Positions 1 to 9,160 of a stretch of DNA of 64,000 nucleotides are shown here, piece by piece. Source of the DNA: Microcoleus vaginatus HSN003 (GTDB lineage Bacteria > Cyanobacteriota > Cyanobacteriia > Cyanobacteriales > Microcoleaceae); the NCBI RefSeq assembly GCF_022701255.1, contig NZ_CP031705.1, positions 5,704,001 through 5,768,000 of the forward strand, in the 5' to 3' direction. Made by a program: the position numbers and the translations under genes. A model generated the notes under the pieces. The model was given only the letters and a program-made list of their open reading frames with translations. It was not told the origin of the DNA and did not search any database. Position 1 is the stretch's first letter. Each line of letters begins with the position of its first letter.

Positions 1-1
1 A

Positions 2-781
2 AAGCAAGTAGCCCGATCGCTCACCCGAGACACCAACGGAGACGGCCGCACAGACCAACACGGCATAGTGCTCCCCCTAGGCAAAGGAGAATGGACAGTA
101 TTTACCTGGCTGCCATTCATGTTCAGCGCAGGCGGCGAACTCAAAGGCGAAACACCTCAAAGTCCTGTACCCCAAATAGATAATCCCGGTTCTCGCGCCG
201 CCTTAGAATTGTGGAGCGACTTGTTAAAAGAAGGTTCAGGAATATTGTCAGCACCCGAACGCGGCTACGAACTCGACAACTTCATCGCCGGCAAAGTCGC
301 CATGCAAATTACCGGGCCGTGGACGCTAGCACAGTTGCAGCAAAGCGCGATCGACTACGGAGTAATGCCTTTACCAATCCTCAAACGCCCCGCAGCCGTC
401 GTAGGGGGTGAAAACCTATTTTTAATGAAAACCTCGCCAGAACGAGAGCGAGCAGCCCTAGTATTCTTAGAATACGTTCTCGGTGAAGAATTCCAAACAG
501 CATGGGCATTGGGAACAGGTTATTTACCCATTAACTTAAAATCGAGACAGAGCAAAGCTTATCAAAGCTTTGTGGAAAAAAACCCTGTTTTGCAAGTATT
601 TTTAGAGCAAATGAACTCAGCCAGAGCGCGACCCATTATTTCAGGTTACTCCCGCCTCTCAGAAAACCTCGGTCGCGCCATAGAGGCCACCATTCTGGGG
701 CGCAACCCCCAAGACGCCCTTAAAGAATCTCAAGAGCGTTTGACACTAACCTTAGATATTACAACAGCCAAAGAGAAATAG
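2..781 (+). CDS. ABC transporter extracellular solute-binding protein, 3' part
   Basis: This is the C-terminal part of a family-1 (sugar-type) periplasmic binding protein of an ABC importer. The frame is open from the first bases of the window, so the true start lies upstream; a GTG at 68 is only an internal codon. Before it the frame reads DTNGDGRTDQHG, an acidic calcium-loop-like motif common in these proteins. After it come FTWLPFMFSAGGEL, a region matching the ligand-binding lobe, and KVAMQITGPWTLAQL, the usual motif in the second lobe. The end (about 50 residues) is helical and rich in Glu and Arg, as expected. Permease and ATPase genes are not visible downstream, so the rest of the transporter is presumably upstream or elsewhere. 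The family is clear; the substrate is not. Confidence 0.85.
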   Translation, partial: KQVARSLTRDTNGDGRTDQHGIVLPLGKGEWTVFTWLPFMFSAGGELKGETPQSPVPQIDNPGSRAALELWSDLLKEGSGILSAPERGYELDNFIAGKVAMQITGPWTLAQLQQSAIDYGVMPLPILKRPAAVVGGENLFLMKTSPERERAALVFLEYVLGEEFQTAWALGTGYLPINLKSRQSKAYQSFVEKNPVLQVFLEQMNSARARPIISGYSRLSENLGRAIEATILGRNPQDALKESQERLTLTLDITTAKEK

Positions 782-1353
782 ACAAGAAAAAATAATTTTC
801 TTAGCTGTAAATTATTCGCTTTCACTATATTCGAGCGCCAGACTTGAAGTCTCGATTGATTGGTTAAAAATCTAGTGAAAATTACTCCCGCCTGCACTTC
901 TAACCAGAAACCGTGTTTCTGGCCCAAAACATACCTAAAAGCAGAGATTTTACGTCGCTGTTATTGATATTTTAGGTATTTTAGGTATTTTAGGTATTAT
1001 TGAGCATGGTGCAAGATGTTAGGGTGAATTGACTTACGATCGCCCAAAACAAAAAGACACCCACGGTCGCTCGGTAATGAATTTCTAAGAAAAACCAAAA
1101 AATTACAAACCAATTCCTTAGCCATTAGAGATATATTTACAAAAAAGCGATACTCCCGAAATTCATGGGCAGATTTGATCGAACAAAAAAACCGAACCCT
1201 CAACGGCACCACAAAAAGTTAGGTCAAACGCTTCTCCCACTACCTACCACCCATGACCTACCATCACCTAATAGAAACATTTTCTCTACCCTCTGCCTAT
1301 CCCGCGCCACCTACTGAGACCCCAACAACCTTCCACCTTTTCCCCAAACGACC
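782..1353. other. Intergenic spacer with short 9-bp tandem repeat
   Basis: No convincing gene. At 970-996 the unit TTTTAGGTA occurs three times in tandem. At 1004-1017 the sequence ATGGTGCAAGATGT resembles one terminal arm of the inverted-repeat family seen at 17471-17752 and 27069-27181, without a recognisable partner arm. The rest is unremarkable. Confidence 0.5.
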
Positions 1354-3867
1354 ATGCAGACAAAGTTCCTTAACCCAATCAAAGGACATTCCTGGCGGTA
1401 CTTCCTCGCAGTAGGCGCGATCGCCCTGGTCTACTATTGGGCGTCGCAATTCGCAATTTCCACCCTCACCCTCAGTTCAGAAATTTACCCGATGTGGCCA
1501 GCAGCAGGAGTTGCCCAAGCCGCCCTGCTGCTGTTTGGGCGACAACTGTGGCCGGGAATCGCGATCGGAGGCTTCCTGTTCAGCATGAGCGTACCGTCGG
1601 CCAACATCGGCACCGCATTGATCTCGGCAGCCGCCAGAACCCTGCAAGCGTGGGCGGGAACTTATCTACTCCAGCGCATTAACTTTAGCGCCGGGCTCGA
1701 TCGGCTCAAAGACGTTTTAGGAATAGTCGGACTAGCGGCCTTGGGATCTACCCTGATCAACTCCACCATCGGCAGCATCCTCGTATGCCTGAGCGGTTTA
1801 TCTAGCTGGAGCAATTTTGGCACGATTTGGGGGACTTGGTGGGTGGGAGACGCTATGGGAATTGTGCTCGTCGCCCCGCTGCTGCTGACGTGGCAACAAT
1901 TCCCCAAAGTCCCCACCCATCGTCAAAAGATAGCTGAACGAGTGATTTGGCTGCTGCTGCTACTAGCAGTCGGCTGGCTCGTCTTTTGCTCCCGCACCCG
2001 CGCCGCCTACGCCCGCTATCCCCTCGAATACTTACCATTTCCCCTAGTAGTTTGGGCTGCCTTTCGATTCGGTCAGCGCTACACCGCCCTCTCCAACTTC
2101 ATCCTCTGCGGCTTCGCCATCTGGGGTATAGCGCGACGCAGCGGCCCCTTCCTCAAACACGCCAACAGTATGCCCCAAGCACTGTTATCCCTGCAAGCCT
2201 TCATCGCCGTCATCGCCGTCACCGGCTTAGTCTTAGCTGCCACCGTCGCCGAACGCCACCAAGCAGAAGCCTCCCTGCGCGCCAGCGAAGCCAGCCTCGC
2301 TAACGCCCAGCGCATCGCCCAGCTCGGCAACTGGGACTTAGACCGCAACGCCCAGCAATTGCGCTGGTCAGAGGAAATTTACCGCATCCTGGGACAGCAA
2401 CCGGGAGCTTTTGAACCCAGCCTTGAAGCTTTCTTGAAATACGTGCACCCTGAAGACCGAGAATTAGTCAAAACCTCGATCGAAGCCGCTGTATTTCAGC
2501 AACAGCCTTACAGCATCGACTACAGGCTCATACTCCCCGACGGTAGCAACCGCACAGTCTACGAACAAGCCGACGTTAACTCCCTCTACATCACCAGCAC
2601 CGTCCAAGACATCACAGACAGAAAGCAAGCCGAAGCCGCCCTGCGTTCTTCAGAAGAAAGATTTTCCAAGGCCTTTCACGCCTCCCCAGTCGGAATCAGC
2701 ATCTGCACCCTCACAGACGGATGCTTCCTCGATGCCAACGAAAGCTTTTTGCGGTCATTAGGCTGGCGGCGGCACGAATTTATCGGCCACACTCCCAGCG
2801 ACTTAGGAATGTTGGTCAATTCAGAAGACGGGGGGCGGCTCGCCCAGATTTTGCAATCAAAAAATTCGATCAGCAACCAAGAAATCAAAATTCGCACCAA
2901 AGCCGGCGAAGTGCGCGACTGGCTGCTGTCAGTCGAACTGATCGACCTCGACAACACTCAGTGCATTTTAATCATGACCAGCGACATCACCGAACGCTTG
3001 CGTTCCGAAGAATTCCGCCGGGCCGCAGTAGCCGCCGAAGCTGCCAATCGCTCGAAAAGCATTTTTCTCGCCAACATGAGTCACGAACTCAGAACCCCCC
3101 TCAACGCCATCATCGGTTACAGCGAGCTCCTGCAAGAAGACGCCCGAGACCTCGGTGCCGAAGAATTCATTGACGACCTCCAGAGAATTAACACGGCCGG
3201 TCAGCACCTACTAGACCTGATTAAAAATATTCTCGACTTGACCAAAATTGAAGCAGGCCGCATCGACTTCCACCTCGAAACCTTCACCATTTCAACTCTG
3301 GTTGAGCAAGTAGTAACCACGATCGCGCCGATCGCAGACAAAAATGGCAATATCCTAGAAATACAATGCCCTGAGGATATTGGCTCGATGCAGACCGACT
3401 TGACAAAACTTCGGCAGTCCCTGCTCAACCTCCTCAGCAATGCCTCCAAATTTACTCGCTCCGGCGCGATTACCTTCGCCGTTACCCGATCCCTCGAAAC
3501 CCCCGCCGAAGCTGCCAAGAGAGGCAAAAAACTTGGAGCGTATAGAGGAGGTGGCCAAGCTGAAAATAGCTTGTCTCTCTTATCTTCCGCTCAAGAGTGG
3601 ATCATTTTTACGGTCAAAGATACCGGCATTGGCATGAGTCCCGAACAATTAGCCAGAATCTTTGAGCCTTTCACGCAAGCCGATTCCTCAACTACTAAGA
3701 AGTACGGTGGCACTGGTTTGGGGCTGACGATTACTAAGAAATTCTGCGAAATGATGGGCGGAGACATTACCGCATTCAGCGAGGTGGATAAAGGTTCTAC
3801 TTTTACCATTCGGCTACCAGCTATGTTCACCGACCTTTCCATATCAACCGAAAAGGCTGACAAATAA
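1354..3867 (+). CDS. MASE1-PAS-PAS sensor histidine kinase
   Basis: Membrane sensor kinase of 837 residues that should autophosphorylate and pass phosphate to a separate response regulator. Residues about 15-300 form a MASE1 sensor of roughly eight membrane segments, with the characteristic [10 protein letters not shown] and [17 protein letters not shown] motifs. Two PAS domains follow (about 315-420 and 430-550). The HisKA helix carries [10 protein letters not shown], with the phosphoacceptor His577. The ATPase domain shows the N box [10 protein letters not shown], the G1 motif DTGIGM and the G2 motif GGTGLGL. No receiver domain is attached. The ATG at 1354 precedes the first membrane segment directly. 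The ligand or cue of MASE1 domains is generally unknown. The gene stands alone, with about 570 bp on both sides, so its partner regulator cannot be assigned, although a receiver operon begins at 4436 on the same strand. Confidence 0.9.
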   Translation: MQTKFLNPIKGHSWRYFLAVGAIALVYYWASQFAISTLTLSSEIYPMWPAAGVAQAALLLFGRQLWPGIAIGGFLFSMSVPSANIGTALISAAARTLQAWAGTYLLQRINFSAGLDRLKDVLGIVGLAALGSTLINSTIGSILVCLSGLSSWSNFGTIWGTWWVGDAMGIVLVAPLLLTWQQFPKVPTHRQKIAERVIWLLLLLAVGWLVFCSRTRAAYARYPLEYLPFPLVVWAAFRFGQRYTALSNFILCGFAIWGIARRSGPFLKHANSMPQALLSLQAFIAVIAVTGLVLAATVAERHQAEASLRASEASLANAQRIAQLGNWDLDRNAQQLRWSEEIYRILGQQPGAFEPSLEAFLKYVHPEDRELVKTSIEAAVFQQQPYSIDYRLILPDGSNRTVYEQADVNSLYITSTVQDITDRKQAEAALRSSEERFSKAFHASPVGISICTLTDGCFLDANESFLRSLGWRRHEFIGHTPSDLGMLVNSEDGGRLAQILQSKNSISNQEIKIRTKAGEVRDWLLSVELIDLDNTQCILIMTSDITERLRSEEFRRAAVAAEAANRSKSIFLANMSHELRTPLNAIIGYSELLQEDARDLGAEEFIDDLQRINTAGQHLLDLIKNILDLTKIEAGRIDFHLETFTISTLVEQVVTTIAPIADKNGNILEIQCPEDIGSMQTDLTKLRQSLLNLLSNASKFTRSGAITFAVTRSLETPAEAAKRGKKLGAYRGGGQAENSLSLLSSAQEWIIFTVKDTGIGMSPEQLARIFEPFTQADSSTTKKYGGTGLGLTITKKFCEMMGGDITAFSEVDKGSTFTIRLPAMFTDLSISTEKADK

Positions 3868-4435
3868 TAATTTTTTGACAGTTATTTTGGCTTACGGTCA
3901 CTTCTATTTGCCTCAGCAACTTGCTGATTGTTTCGCTAACAGGGAGGGAGATTGGGAACATAATTTATCACATTATAAACTCAGTTTTTTGAGTAGGTAA
4001 TCGTAATATAAAACTCGAAGATTAGGTTGGGCTATCTAACCCTAATTAAGTTATAAGTAAGTACGAAAAGTCCTGAAATCGTTTCCGCGGGCATTAAAAT
4101 AAAAATTTTTCCAGTCCAGTGCGAGCGTCCCGCGATCGTTTTTTGGCTGTCACCGAGTTTTTGAGCGTAAGTTCACTTGATAAGATGATATTATTTTTAA
4201 GCGTGCTGCCGACATTCAGCTCCTTGGTTTGTTGACAATCCTTAAAAGTACAGATAATCAATATAATTAGCGCATTTTGAAAAATTTTGGATAGCAGAGA
4301 TGCTCCATCGGCTTCTCGATAAAACCTGTGATGCGGGTTCGATTCCCTAATTTTCCCTTAACTGTATAGCTGCGTATATATACTATTAATTAACAAGATA
4401 TACTGTAGAAAGTTGCCTACAAAGCACCAGAAAAT
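3868..4435. other. Intergenic spacer with tRNA-like fragment
   Basis: No gene seen. Around 4316-4354 the stretch ending GCGGGTTCGATTCCC resembles the T-arm of a tRNA, but the T-stem pairs in only three of five positions and no acceptor or D-arm can be folded around it. It may be a degraded tRNA tail left by an integration, or chance. The AT-rich sequence at 4370-4435 is the likely promoter region of the following operon. Confidence 0.3.
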
Positions 4436-5677
4436 ATGCACCCCCACCTCCAGCGCCAACTCGAACAGCTTGGTTTAGCAAGCGAGTCCCCCCCTCCCAC
4501 TGCCGAGCAGTGGCAGCTATTGTTGGAGAAGGTAAGCTATAGCTACGAGGAAACTCGGAGCCAGCACGAACCCTTGCTGCAAGCTGGTTTGAGAGCCGAG
4601 CCGATCGCGCTCCAGGATTTGGCCTCCTCGCCCCAGTCCCATCAAGACTCTCCAACCGCTTCAGAAGTCGATCGACTGCGGGCGAGTGTCAATAGTTTAG
4701 GGACCCGATTGTGTATCCTTGACGCGAAGGGGTTTGTAATTTCAGTGAATCCAGAGGCAGAACGCTTGCTGGGGTGGCGAGAGTCGGAACTTGCAGGCGT
4801 TTCCCTGCTAGAGCGCATCGGGAAGCAAAAGAAAGGCAAGAAATCCCAAGTTTTAACGGCTCCGAAACACTCGCTAAGTAAAAGTGAAGATGCGACGATC
4901 GCACCTACACTAGGTTTACAAGAAGCGAGATCTTCAAGTCAACCTTGCAACAAGTGGGACGAGGAGTTTTTGTGTCGTGGCGAGCAAGCTCTCCGGCTCG
5001 CTAAGCAACTACGGCCAGACGCCATTACCCTGGACGTGATTCTGCCCGGAATGGACTGCGGGGCGGTACTCTCAGCGCTGAAGGCAGATCCTGACCTTGC
5101 CGAAATTCCCGTAATCCTGCTATCCTTTGTGGGCAACAAAAGCCTCGGCTTTGCATTGGGTGCCTCGGACTACCTCACCAAACCAGTGGACGGCAAACGG
5201 CTGGCTGCTTTGTTGAAGAAGTACCGACGCGACCAAGACGGCGTTGCAAGTAACAATTTGACCTGTCAGATTCTAATTGTGGAAGACGACGTGGCCACGC
5301 GCAAAATACTGCGACGCATACTAGAAAGACAAGGCTGGGCAGTAACGGAAGCTGACAGCGGAAGCGCTGCTCTCGATCGGCTAAAAGTTGCTCGCCCCCA
5401 CCTGATATTACTGGATTTGATGTTGCCAGAAATGGATGGTTTTGAGTTGATCGGGGAACTTCGCAAATCGTACTCTGGAGATCCTATACCGATTGTTGTG
5501 ATCACGGGGAAAGACTTGACACCGGCCGCAAGCCAGCAGCTAAACGGCTACGTCGAGCGGGTGCTACAAAAGAGAGTCTACAGTTGCGATGCTTTGTTGC
5601 GCCAGGTTCGCTCTATAGTCAATAACAGGTTCGATCGCAGGTACGACTCGAAAGGCAAGGAGAACACCAATGGCTAA
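4436..5677 (+). CDS. PAS/double-receiver protein lacking a kinase core
   Basis: A 413-residue signalling protein. The N-terminus (about 1-60) looks like the leader of large cyanobacterial hybrid kinases, and residues about 80-130 are a PAS half (LCILDAKGFVISVNPEAERL). A low-complexity stretch (130-180) follows. Then comes a receiver domain that has lost its first strand and the acidic pair but keeps LDVILPGMD and the DYLTKP lysine. The second receiver (about 273-390) looks complete: ILIVEDD, acceptor Asp327 in LLDLMLPEMDG, and a Thr at VVITGK. HisKA and ATPase domains, normally between PAS and receivers, are absent. I infer an in-frame internal deletion of a hybrid kinase. The stop overlaps the next gene by 8 bp, so it heads an operon of three genes. 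The Lys expected in the last receiver strand is replaced around RVLQKRV, so its activity is uncertain. Confidence 0.75.
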   Translation: MHPHLQRQLEQLGLASESPPPTAEQWQLLLEKVSYSYEETRSQHEPLLQAGLRAEPIALQDLASSPQSHQDSPTASEVDRLRASVNSLGTRLCILDAKGFVISVNPEAERLLGWRESELAGVSLLERIGKQKKGKKSQVLTAPKHSLSKSEDATIAPTLGLQEARSSSQPCNKWDEEFLCRGEQALRLAKQLRPDAITLDVILPGMDCGAVLSALKADPDLAEIPVILLSFVGNKSLGFALGASDYLTKPVDGKRLAALLKKYRRDQDGVASNNLTCQILIVEDDVATRKILRRILERQGWAVTEADSGSAALDRLKVARPHLILLDLMLPEMDGFELIGELRKSYSGDPIPIVVITGKDLTPAASQQLNGYVERVLQKRVYSCDALLRQVRSIVNNRFDRRYDSKGKENTNG

Positions 5678-6044
5678 AATCCTGTTGGTCGAAGATAACG
5701 AAATGAACAGGGATATGCTTTCCAGGCGTCTGGCCCGCAAGGGACATGAGGTCTTTATTGCTGTTGATGGTGCTGAGGGAGTGTCGATGGCGCTCGCGAA
5801 AGTACCCGATTTGATTCTGATGGATATGAGTCTGCCGGTTCTAGACGGGTGGCAAGCAACGCAGCAAATTAAGGCGGCTCCTGAAACTAGCAGGATTCCG
5901 GTGATTGCGCTAACGGCTCACGCAATGGCGGGCGATCGTGAAAAGTGTCTTGCCGCCGGCTGCAACGACTACGACACTAAACCGGTCGAGTTTCCCCGAC
6001 TTTTGGGTAAAATTGAAACGCTTCTCAAAGAGGCCATGACATGA
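5670..6044 (+). CDS. Single-domain response regulator (CheY/DivK-like)
   Basis: A 124-residue stand-alone receiver. It has every conserved position: the acidic pair in ILLVEDNEMNRDML, acceptor Asp52 in LILMDMSLPVLDGW, Thr in VIALTAHAM and Lys in NDYDTKPVEF. The AHAMAGDREKCLAAGC stretch is typical of receivers that act with hybrid kinases in phosphorelays. The ATG overlaps the upstream gene by 8 bp, and its stop overlaps the cyclase start (ATGA), so translation is coupled on both sides. It probably shuttles phosphate to or from the neighbouring receiver-cyclase. Since the gene before it lacks a kinase core, the donor kinase must be encoded elsewhere, possibly the MASE1 kinase 1.8 kb upstream; that link is inference only. 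Confidence 0.88.
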   Translation: MAKILLVEDNEMNRDMLSRRLARKGHEVFIAVDGAEGVSMALAKVPDLILMDMSLPVLDGWQATQQIKAAPETSRIPVIALTAHAMAGDREKCLAAGCNDYDTKPVEFPRLLGKIETLLKEAMT

Positions 6045-7105
6045 GAGTTGTTGATGAGGGCAGCGTACTGGTTGTTGACGACAATGAGGTAAACCGCGAT
6101 TTGCTCGCCCGCAGACTTCAACGTCAAGGCCACGTGGTGACTGTTGCTGAAGATGGTCTGCAAGCTCTGGAAATGTTGCGAACACAGCCTTTTGATTTAG
6201 TTCTCCTCGACATTATGATGCCGCAAATGAACGGCTATCAGGTGCTCGAAAGTCTGAAGGCGGACGAAAAGTTGCGCCATATCCCGGTGATTATGATTTC
6301 GGCGGTAGACGATATCGACAGTATCGTCCGGTGTATAGAGTTGGGGGCGGAGGATTATCTTTCTAAACCGTTCAATCCGGTATTGCTCAAGGCTCGGATT
6401 AGCGCTTGTCTGGAAAAGAAGCGACTGCGGGATAAGGAACAGGCATATTTACATGAGTTGGCGCAGGAAAAGGAAAAGTCCGAGCGTTTGCTGTTAAATA
6501 TTTTACCGAGGGCGATCGCACAGCGCCTCAAACACGGGGAAAGTACGATCGCAGACAGTTTCGCTGAAGTAACAGTGATGTTTGCCGATTTGGTCGGTTT
6601 TACTAAGCTTTCGGCTCATTTATCGCCGGCCCAATTGGTGGAGTTGCTCAACGAGATTTTTTCGGCTTTTGATGAGTTGGCCGATCGCTACGGACTTGAG
6701 AAAATTAAGACGATCGGCGATGCTTATATGGTTGTTGGCGGTTTGCCGACGCCTAGCGACGACCACGCAGAGTCGATCGCCGACATGGCGCTAGACATTC
6801 AAGCAGCAATGACTAAGATGCGTACCAAGGGAGGTCAGCCGCTCAGCATCCGCATCGGCATCCACACAGGCCCGGTAGAAGCTGGGGTAATCGGTACTAA
6901 AAAATTTACTTACGATTTGTGGGGAGATACGGTAAATACAGCTTCCCGGATGGAATCTCAAGGCGTCCCCGGCAGCATTCAGGTGACAGTTGCTACCTAC
7001 GAGCGCCTGCGGGATAAGTACGTTTTTGAGGAGCGTGGCGTGATTCCAGTGAAGGGGAAAGGCGATATGATGACTTATCTGCTTGTGGCCCGAAACGCCT
7101 CATGA
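6041..7105 (+). CDS. Receiver-class III adenylate cyclase
   Basis: A 354-residue protein that should make cAMP under control of receiver phosphorylation. Residues 5-125 are a receiver with Asp57 in LVLLDIMMPQMNG, and 180-350 are a class III nucleotide cyclase domain. A coiled linker rich in Lys and Glu (about 125-160), reading KEKSERLLLNILP, joins them as in many cyclases. The metal-binding Asp residues lie in MFADLVGFT and TIGDAYM. The base-specifying positions are Lys in EKIKTIGD and Asp in TYDLWGD, the adenylate rather than guanylate pattern. Transition-state Asn and Arg are in DTVNTASRM. The catalytic set is therefore complete. It is the output gene of the three-gene operon and overlaps the receiver gene by 4 bp. 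Homologous receiver-cyclases are common in filamentous cyanobacteria, where cAMP affects motility. Confidence 0.9.
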   Translation: MRVVDEGSVLVVDDNEVNRDLLARRLQRQGHVVTVAEDGLQALEMLRTQPFDLVLLDIMMPQMNGYQVLESLKADEKLRHIPVIMISAVDDIDSIVRCIELGAEDYLSKPFNPVLLKARISACLEKKRLRDKEQAYLHELAQEKEKSERLLLNILPRAIAQRLKHGESTIADSFAEVTVMFADLVGFTKLSAHLSPAQLVELLNEIFSAFDELADRYGLEKIKTIGDAYMVVGGLPTPSDDHAESIADMALDIQAAMTKMRTKGGQPLSIRIGIHTGPVEAGVIGTKKFTYDLWGDTVNTASRMESQGVPGSIQVTVATYERLRDKYVFEERGVIPVKGKGDMMTYLLVARNAS

Positions 7106-7139
7106 CAAATGACCAAACGACCAATTACCAAATTGACAA

Positions 7140-7658
7140 ATGAACGTAAATTCTAATCTTTTAATGTACGCCCAATGGGCGGGAATTCTGACAGTAGCTT
7201 TGGCTATTTTAACAATTATAGCATTTATCTTCAAATGGGGTTTTCGCTTCCGATTGGTAGGAGTGACAAGCTTTATGGGAGTAATTGCTGCGAGTATATT
7301 TGGTCTGGGTTTGGGACTGTTTGCTCGCACAGAAATTCCCGGTGCAGTTCGCTATTCTTTAGTTTTCGATACAGGCGGCGCTCAAACAGTAGTTACTGTG
7401 CCACCTACGATCACGGAATCGCAATTAGAAGCAACGATGCAGCAAGCGGCTGCGGATTTGTACTCTCCAGGGCGATCGGGGCGGGGCAGAGACTACATGA
7501 CTATCCGGGTTCGTACAGTTGTACATCCTGAACCTGGGCTGTCGCAGCCACTGTTTTTGGGCGAGGTGAGACGATCGCTCGCGACTCGTTATGATGACAA
7601 AATGGCGATCGAAATCTTCCCCGAAAAAGTTGCTATTCTGAAAAAATATCAAGCTTAA
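7140..7658 (+). CDS. ycf51: Ycf51 family membrane protein
   Basis: A 172-residue protein of the Ycf51 (DUF2518) family, conserved in cyanobacteria and some plastid genomes, with no established biochemical function. Two hydrophobic segments near the N-terminus (about 13-32 and 38-60) anchor it in a membrane; the remaining 110 residues are soluble. The soluble part has the family's RVRTVVHPEPGLSQPLFLGEVRRSL block. It begins 34 bp after the cyclase operon on the same strand, with an ATG at 7140 after the AT-rich TTACCAAATTGACAA. Co-transcription with the cyclase is possible but not shown. Confidence 0.8.
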   Translation: MNVNSNLLMYAQWAGILTVALAILTIIAFIFKWGFRFRLVGVTSFMGVIAASIFGLGLGLFARTEIPGAVRYSLVFDTGGAQTVVTVPPTITESQLEATMQQAAADLYSPGRSGRGRDYMTIRVRTVVHPEPGLSQPLFLGEVRRSLATRYDDKMAIEIFPEKVAILKKYQA

Positions 7659-7683
7659 AAATAGGGTGCAGCAGCCTTCTTAG

Positions 7684-7788
7684 GACTTACGCATCGCAGA
7701 GCAGAAACCGGGTTTTTTACAAAAATACTTCGTTGTAACGCGCAGATTCGGTAAAAAACCCGGTTTCTTTTGTCGTAGTGCGTAAGTG
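7684..7788. repeat. Palindromic MITE-like element
   Basis: Inverted repeat of about 105 bp. The outer arms are GACTTACGCA near 7684 and TGCGTAAGTGC near 7779. The inner arms AGAAACCGGGTTTTTTAC and GTAAAAAACCCGGTTTCTT pair over 18 bases. It carries no coding capacity. The CCGGGTTT hairpin core recurs at 19032 and 28617, so it is a dispersed genomic repeat that may also act as a bidirectional terminator between ycf51 and the NTPase gene. Confidence 0.7.
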
Positions 7789-7828
7789 CTGAAAAAATAA
7801 TTTAAAACTATAAAAATAATATCAAATT

Positions 7829-9160
7829 ATGACTCAAGAGTCAGAAAAGTTACTAACAAACCTTTACAACGCTTTTGACCCATTCTATCCTTTACCAGCA
7901 GGAGATCCGCAGTATGTTGACTGTCGAGAAGTGCGAGGAGATGGCGATATTATCGAAGATTTGGGCAGAAAGATTAAGCTATCGCAGCGAATGACTTGTC
8001 AGTTGTATGCTGGACATCGCGGTGCGGGAAAGTCAACAGAATTGCTGCGACTTCAGGAATATTTGCAAAATCAAGGCTGCTTTGTAGTCTATTTCGCGGC
8101 TGACGAGCAAGATATTAATCCCGAAGATACTGAATATACTGATATTTTGCTAGCTTGCACCAGACATTTGTTAGAAGAGCTCAGAAATGCCAACTCTAAA
8201 CCTTTACGCGATTGGATGCGAGATAGGTGGGAAGATTTGAAAGATTTAGCCCTAACCGAAGTGTCTTTTGAAACATTGAGCTTAGAGTCGCAAATTGCTC
8301 AGTTTGCCAAACTGACGGCGAATGTCAGAACCGTACCGAGTCTGCGCCAAAAAATTCGAGATAAAATTAATCCCCACACAACGACGCTGATTGATGCGCT
8401 GAATGAGTTTATTGGCGATGCTAAAAAAAACTTGCCGGATAAATCTTCGCAACTCGCAGTGATTGCCGATAATTTAGACCGAATTGTGCCGTTTTCCCAG
8501 GACGGGAAACGCAGCAATCTCGACGAAATCTTTTTAGACCGCACTGAACAACTCAAAGCTTTAGATTGTCATGTCATTTACACCATACCGATTTCTATGG
8601 TGTATTCTAACCGCGCTACTGAGTTAATCAATAATTATAACGACCCGCAAGTGTTGCCGATGATTATGGTGCAGAATCCAGACGGCAGCACCAACGAAGC
8701 GGGACTTGCTAAAATCAAAGAGTTGATTGAAAAGCGGGTAAAACAAGTTAATCCGAATCAATCTTTAGAAACAGGATTGTTTGACAGTCGAGAAACTCTA
8801 GAACGCCTGTGTTTGATGAGTGGGGGTCACGTCAGAAATTTGCTGTTGATGATGCAAGAAGCAATAACTCGCACCGAGGATTTGCCAATTACTGCAAAAG
8901 CAGCGCAAAGGGCAATTACTCAAGCGCGGGATGTCTACCGCAGAACTCCTGAAGAAGGCGAATGGCAAATCTTAGCGAAAGTCTCCCACACTCAGCGCAT
9001 ACTGAACGATGAACAGCACCGCGATTTATTGTTTAGCCGCTGTATTTTGGAATACCGATACTATGATGAAGAAGGAGAAATGCAGCCTTGGTATGATGTT
9101 CATCCGCTGATTAAAGGAATTAAGCAATTTAAAGATTGTCTTGCACAACTTGAGCCATGA
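7829..9160 (+). CDS. P-loop NTPase (AAA/STAND-like), partner of TPR protein
   Basis: A 443-residue ATPase. Walker A is GHRGAGKST at residues 62-70 (Lys68), with the following helix ELLRLQEYL. Walker B-like is LAVIADNLDR, with Asp214 followed by Asn. A sensor-like IYTIPIS strand lies near 250, and there is a helical C-terminal half with GGHVRNLLLMMQEA, a lid-type motif of AAA/STAND ATPases. No signal peptide or membrane segment is seen. Its stop overlaps the start of the next gene in ATGA, so the two products are likely made in equal amounts and work together. Homologues are usually annotated only as ATP-binding protein. I infer a role as the active NTPase of a two-protein switch whose other half (9157) carries a degenerate NTPase fold and TPR repeats. 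Function unknown. Confidence 0.75.
   Translation: MTQESEKLLTNLYNAFDPFYPLPAGDPQYVDCREVRGDGDIIEDLGRKIKLSQRMTCQLYAGHRGAGKSTELLRLQEYLQNQGCFVVYFAADEQDINPEDTEYTDILLACTRHLLEELRNANSKPLRDWMRDRWEDLKDLALTEVSFETLSLESQIAQFAKLTANVRTVPSLRQKIRDKINPHTTTLIDALNEFIGDAKKNLPDKSSQLAVIADNLDRIVPFSQDGKRSNLDEIFLDRTEQLKALDCHVIYTIPISMVYSNRATELINNYNDPQVLPMIMVQNPDGSTNEAGLAKIKELIEKRVKQVNPNQSLETGLFDSRETLERLCLMSGGHVRNLLLMMQEAITRTEDLPITAKAAQRAITQARDVYRRTPEEGEWQILAKVSHTQRILNDEQHRDLLFSRCILEYRYYDEEGEMQPWYDVHPLIKGIKQFKDCLAQLEP

Noticed and set aside
997-1212. 71-codon minus-strand frame
   Set aside because: No ribosome site and no protein-like conservation signals; it overlaps a dispersed-repeat arm.
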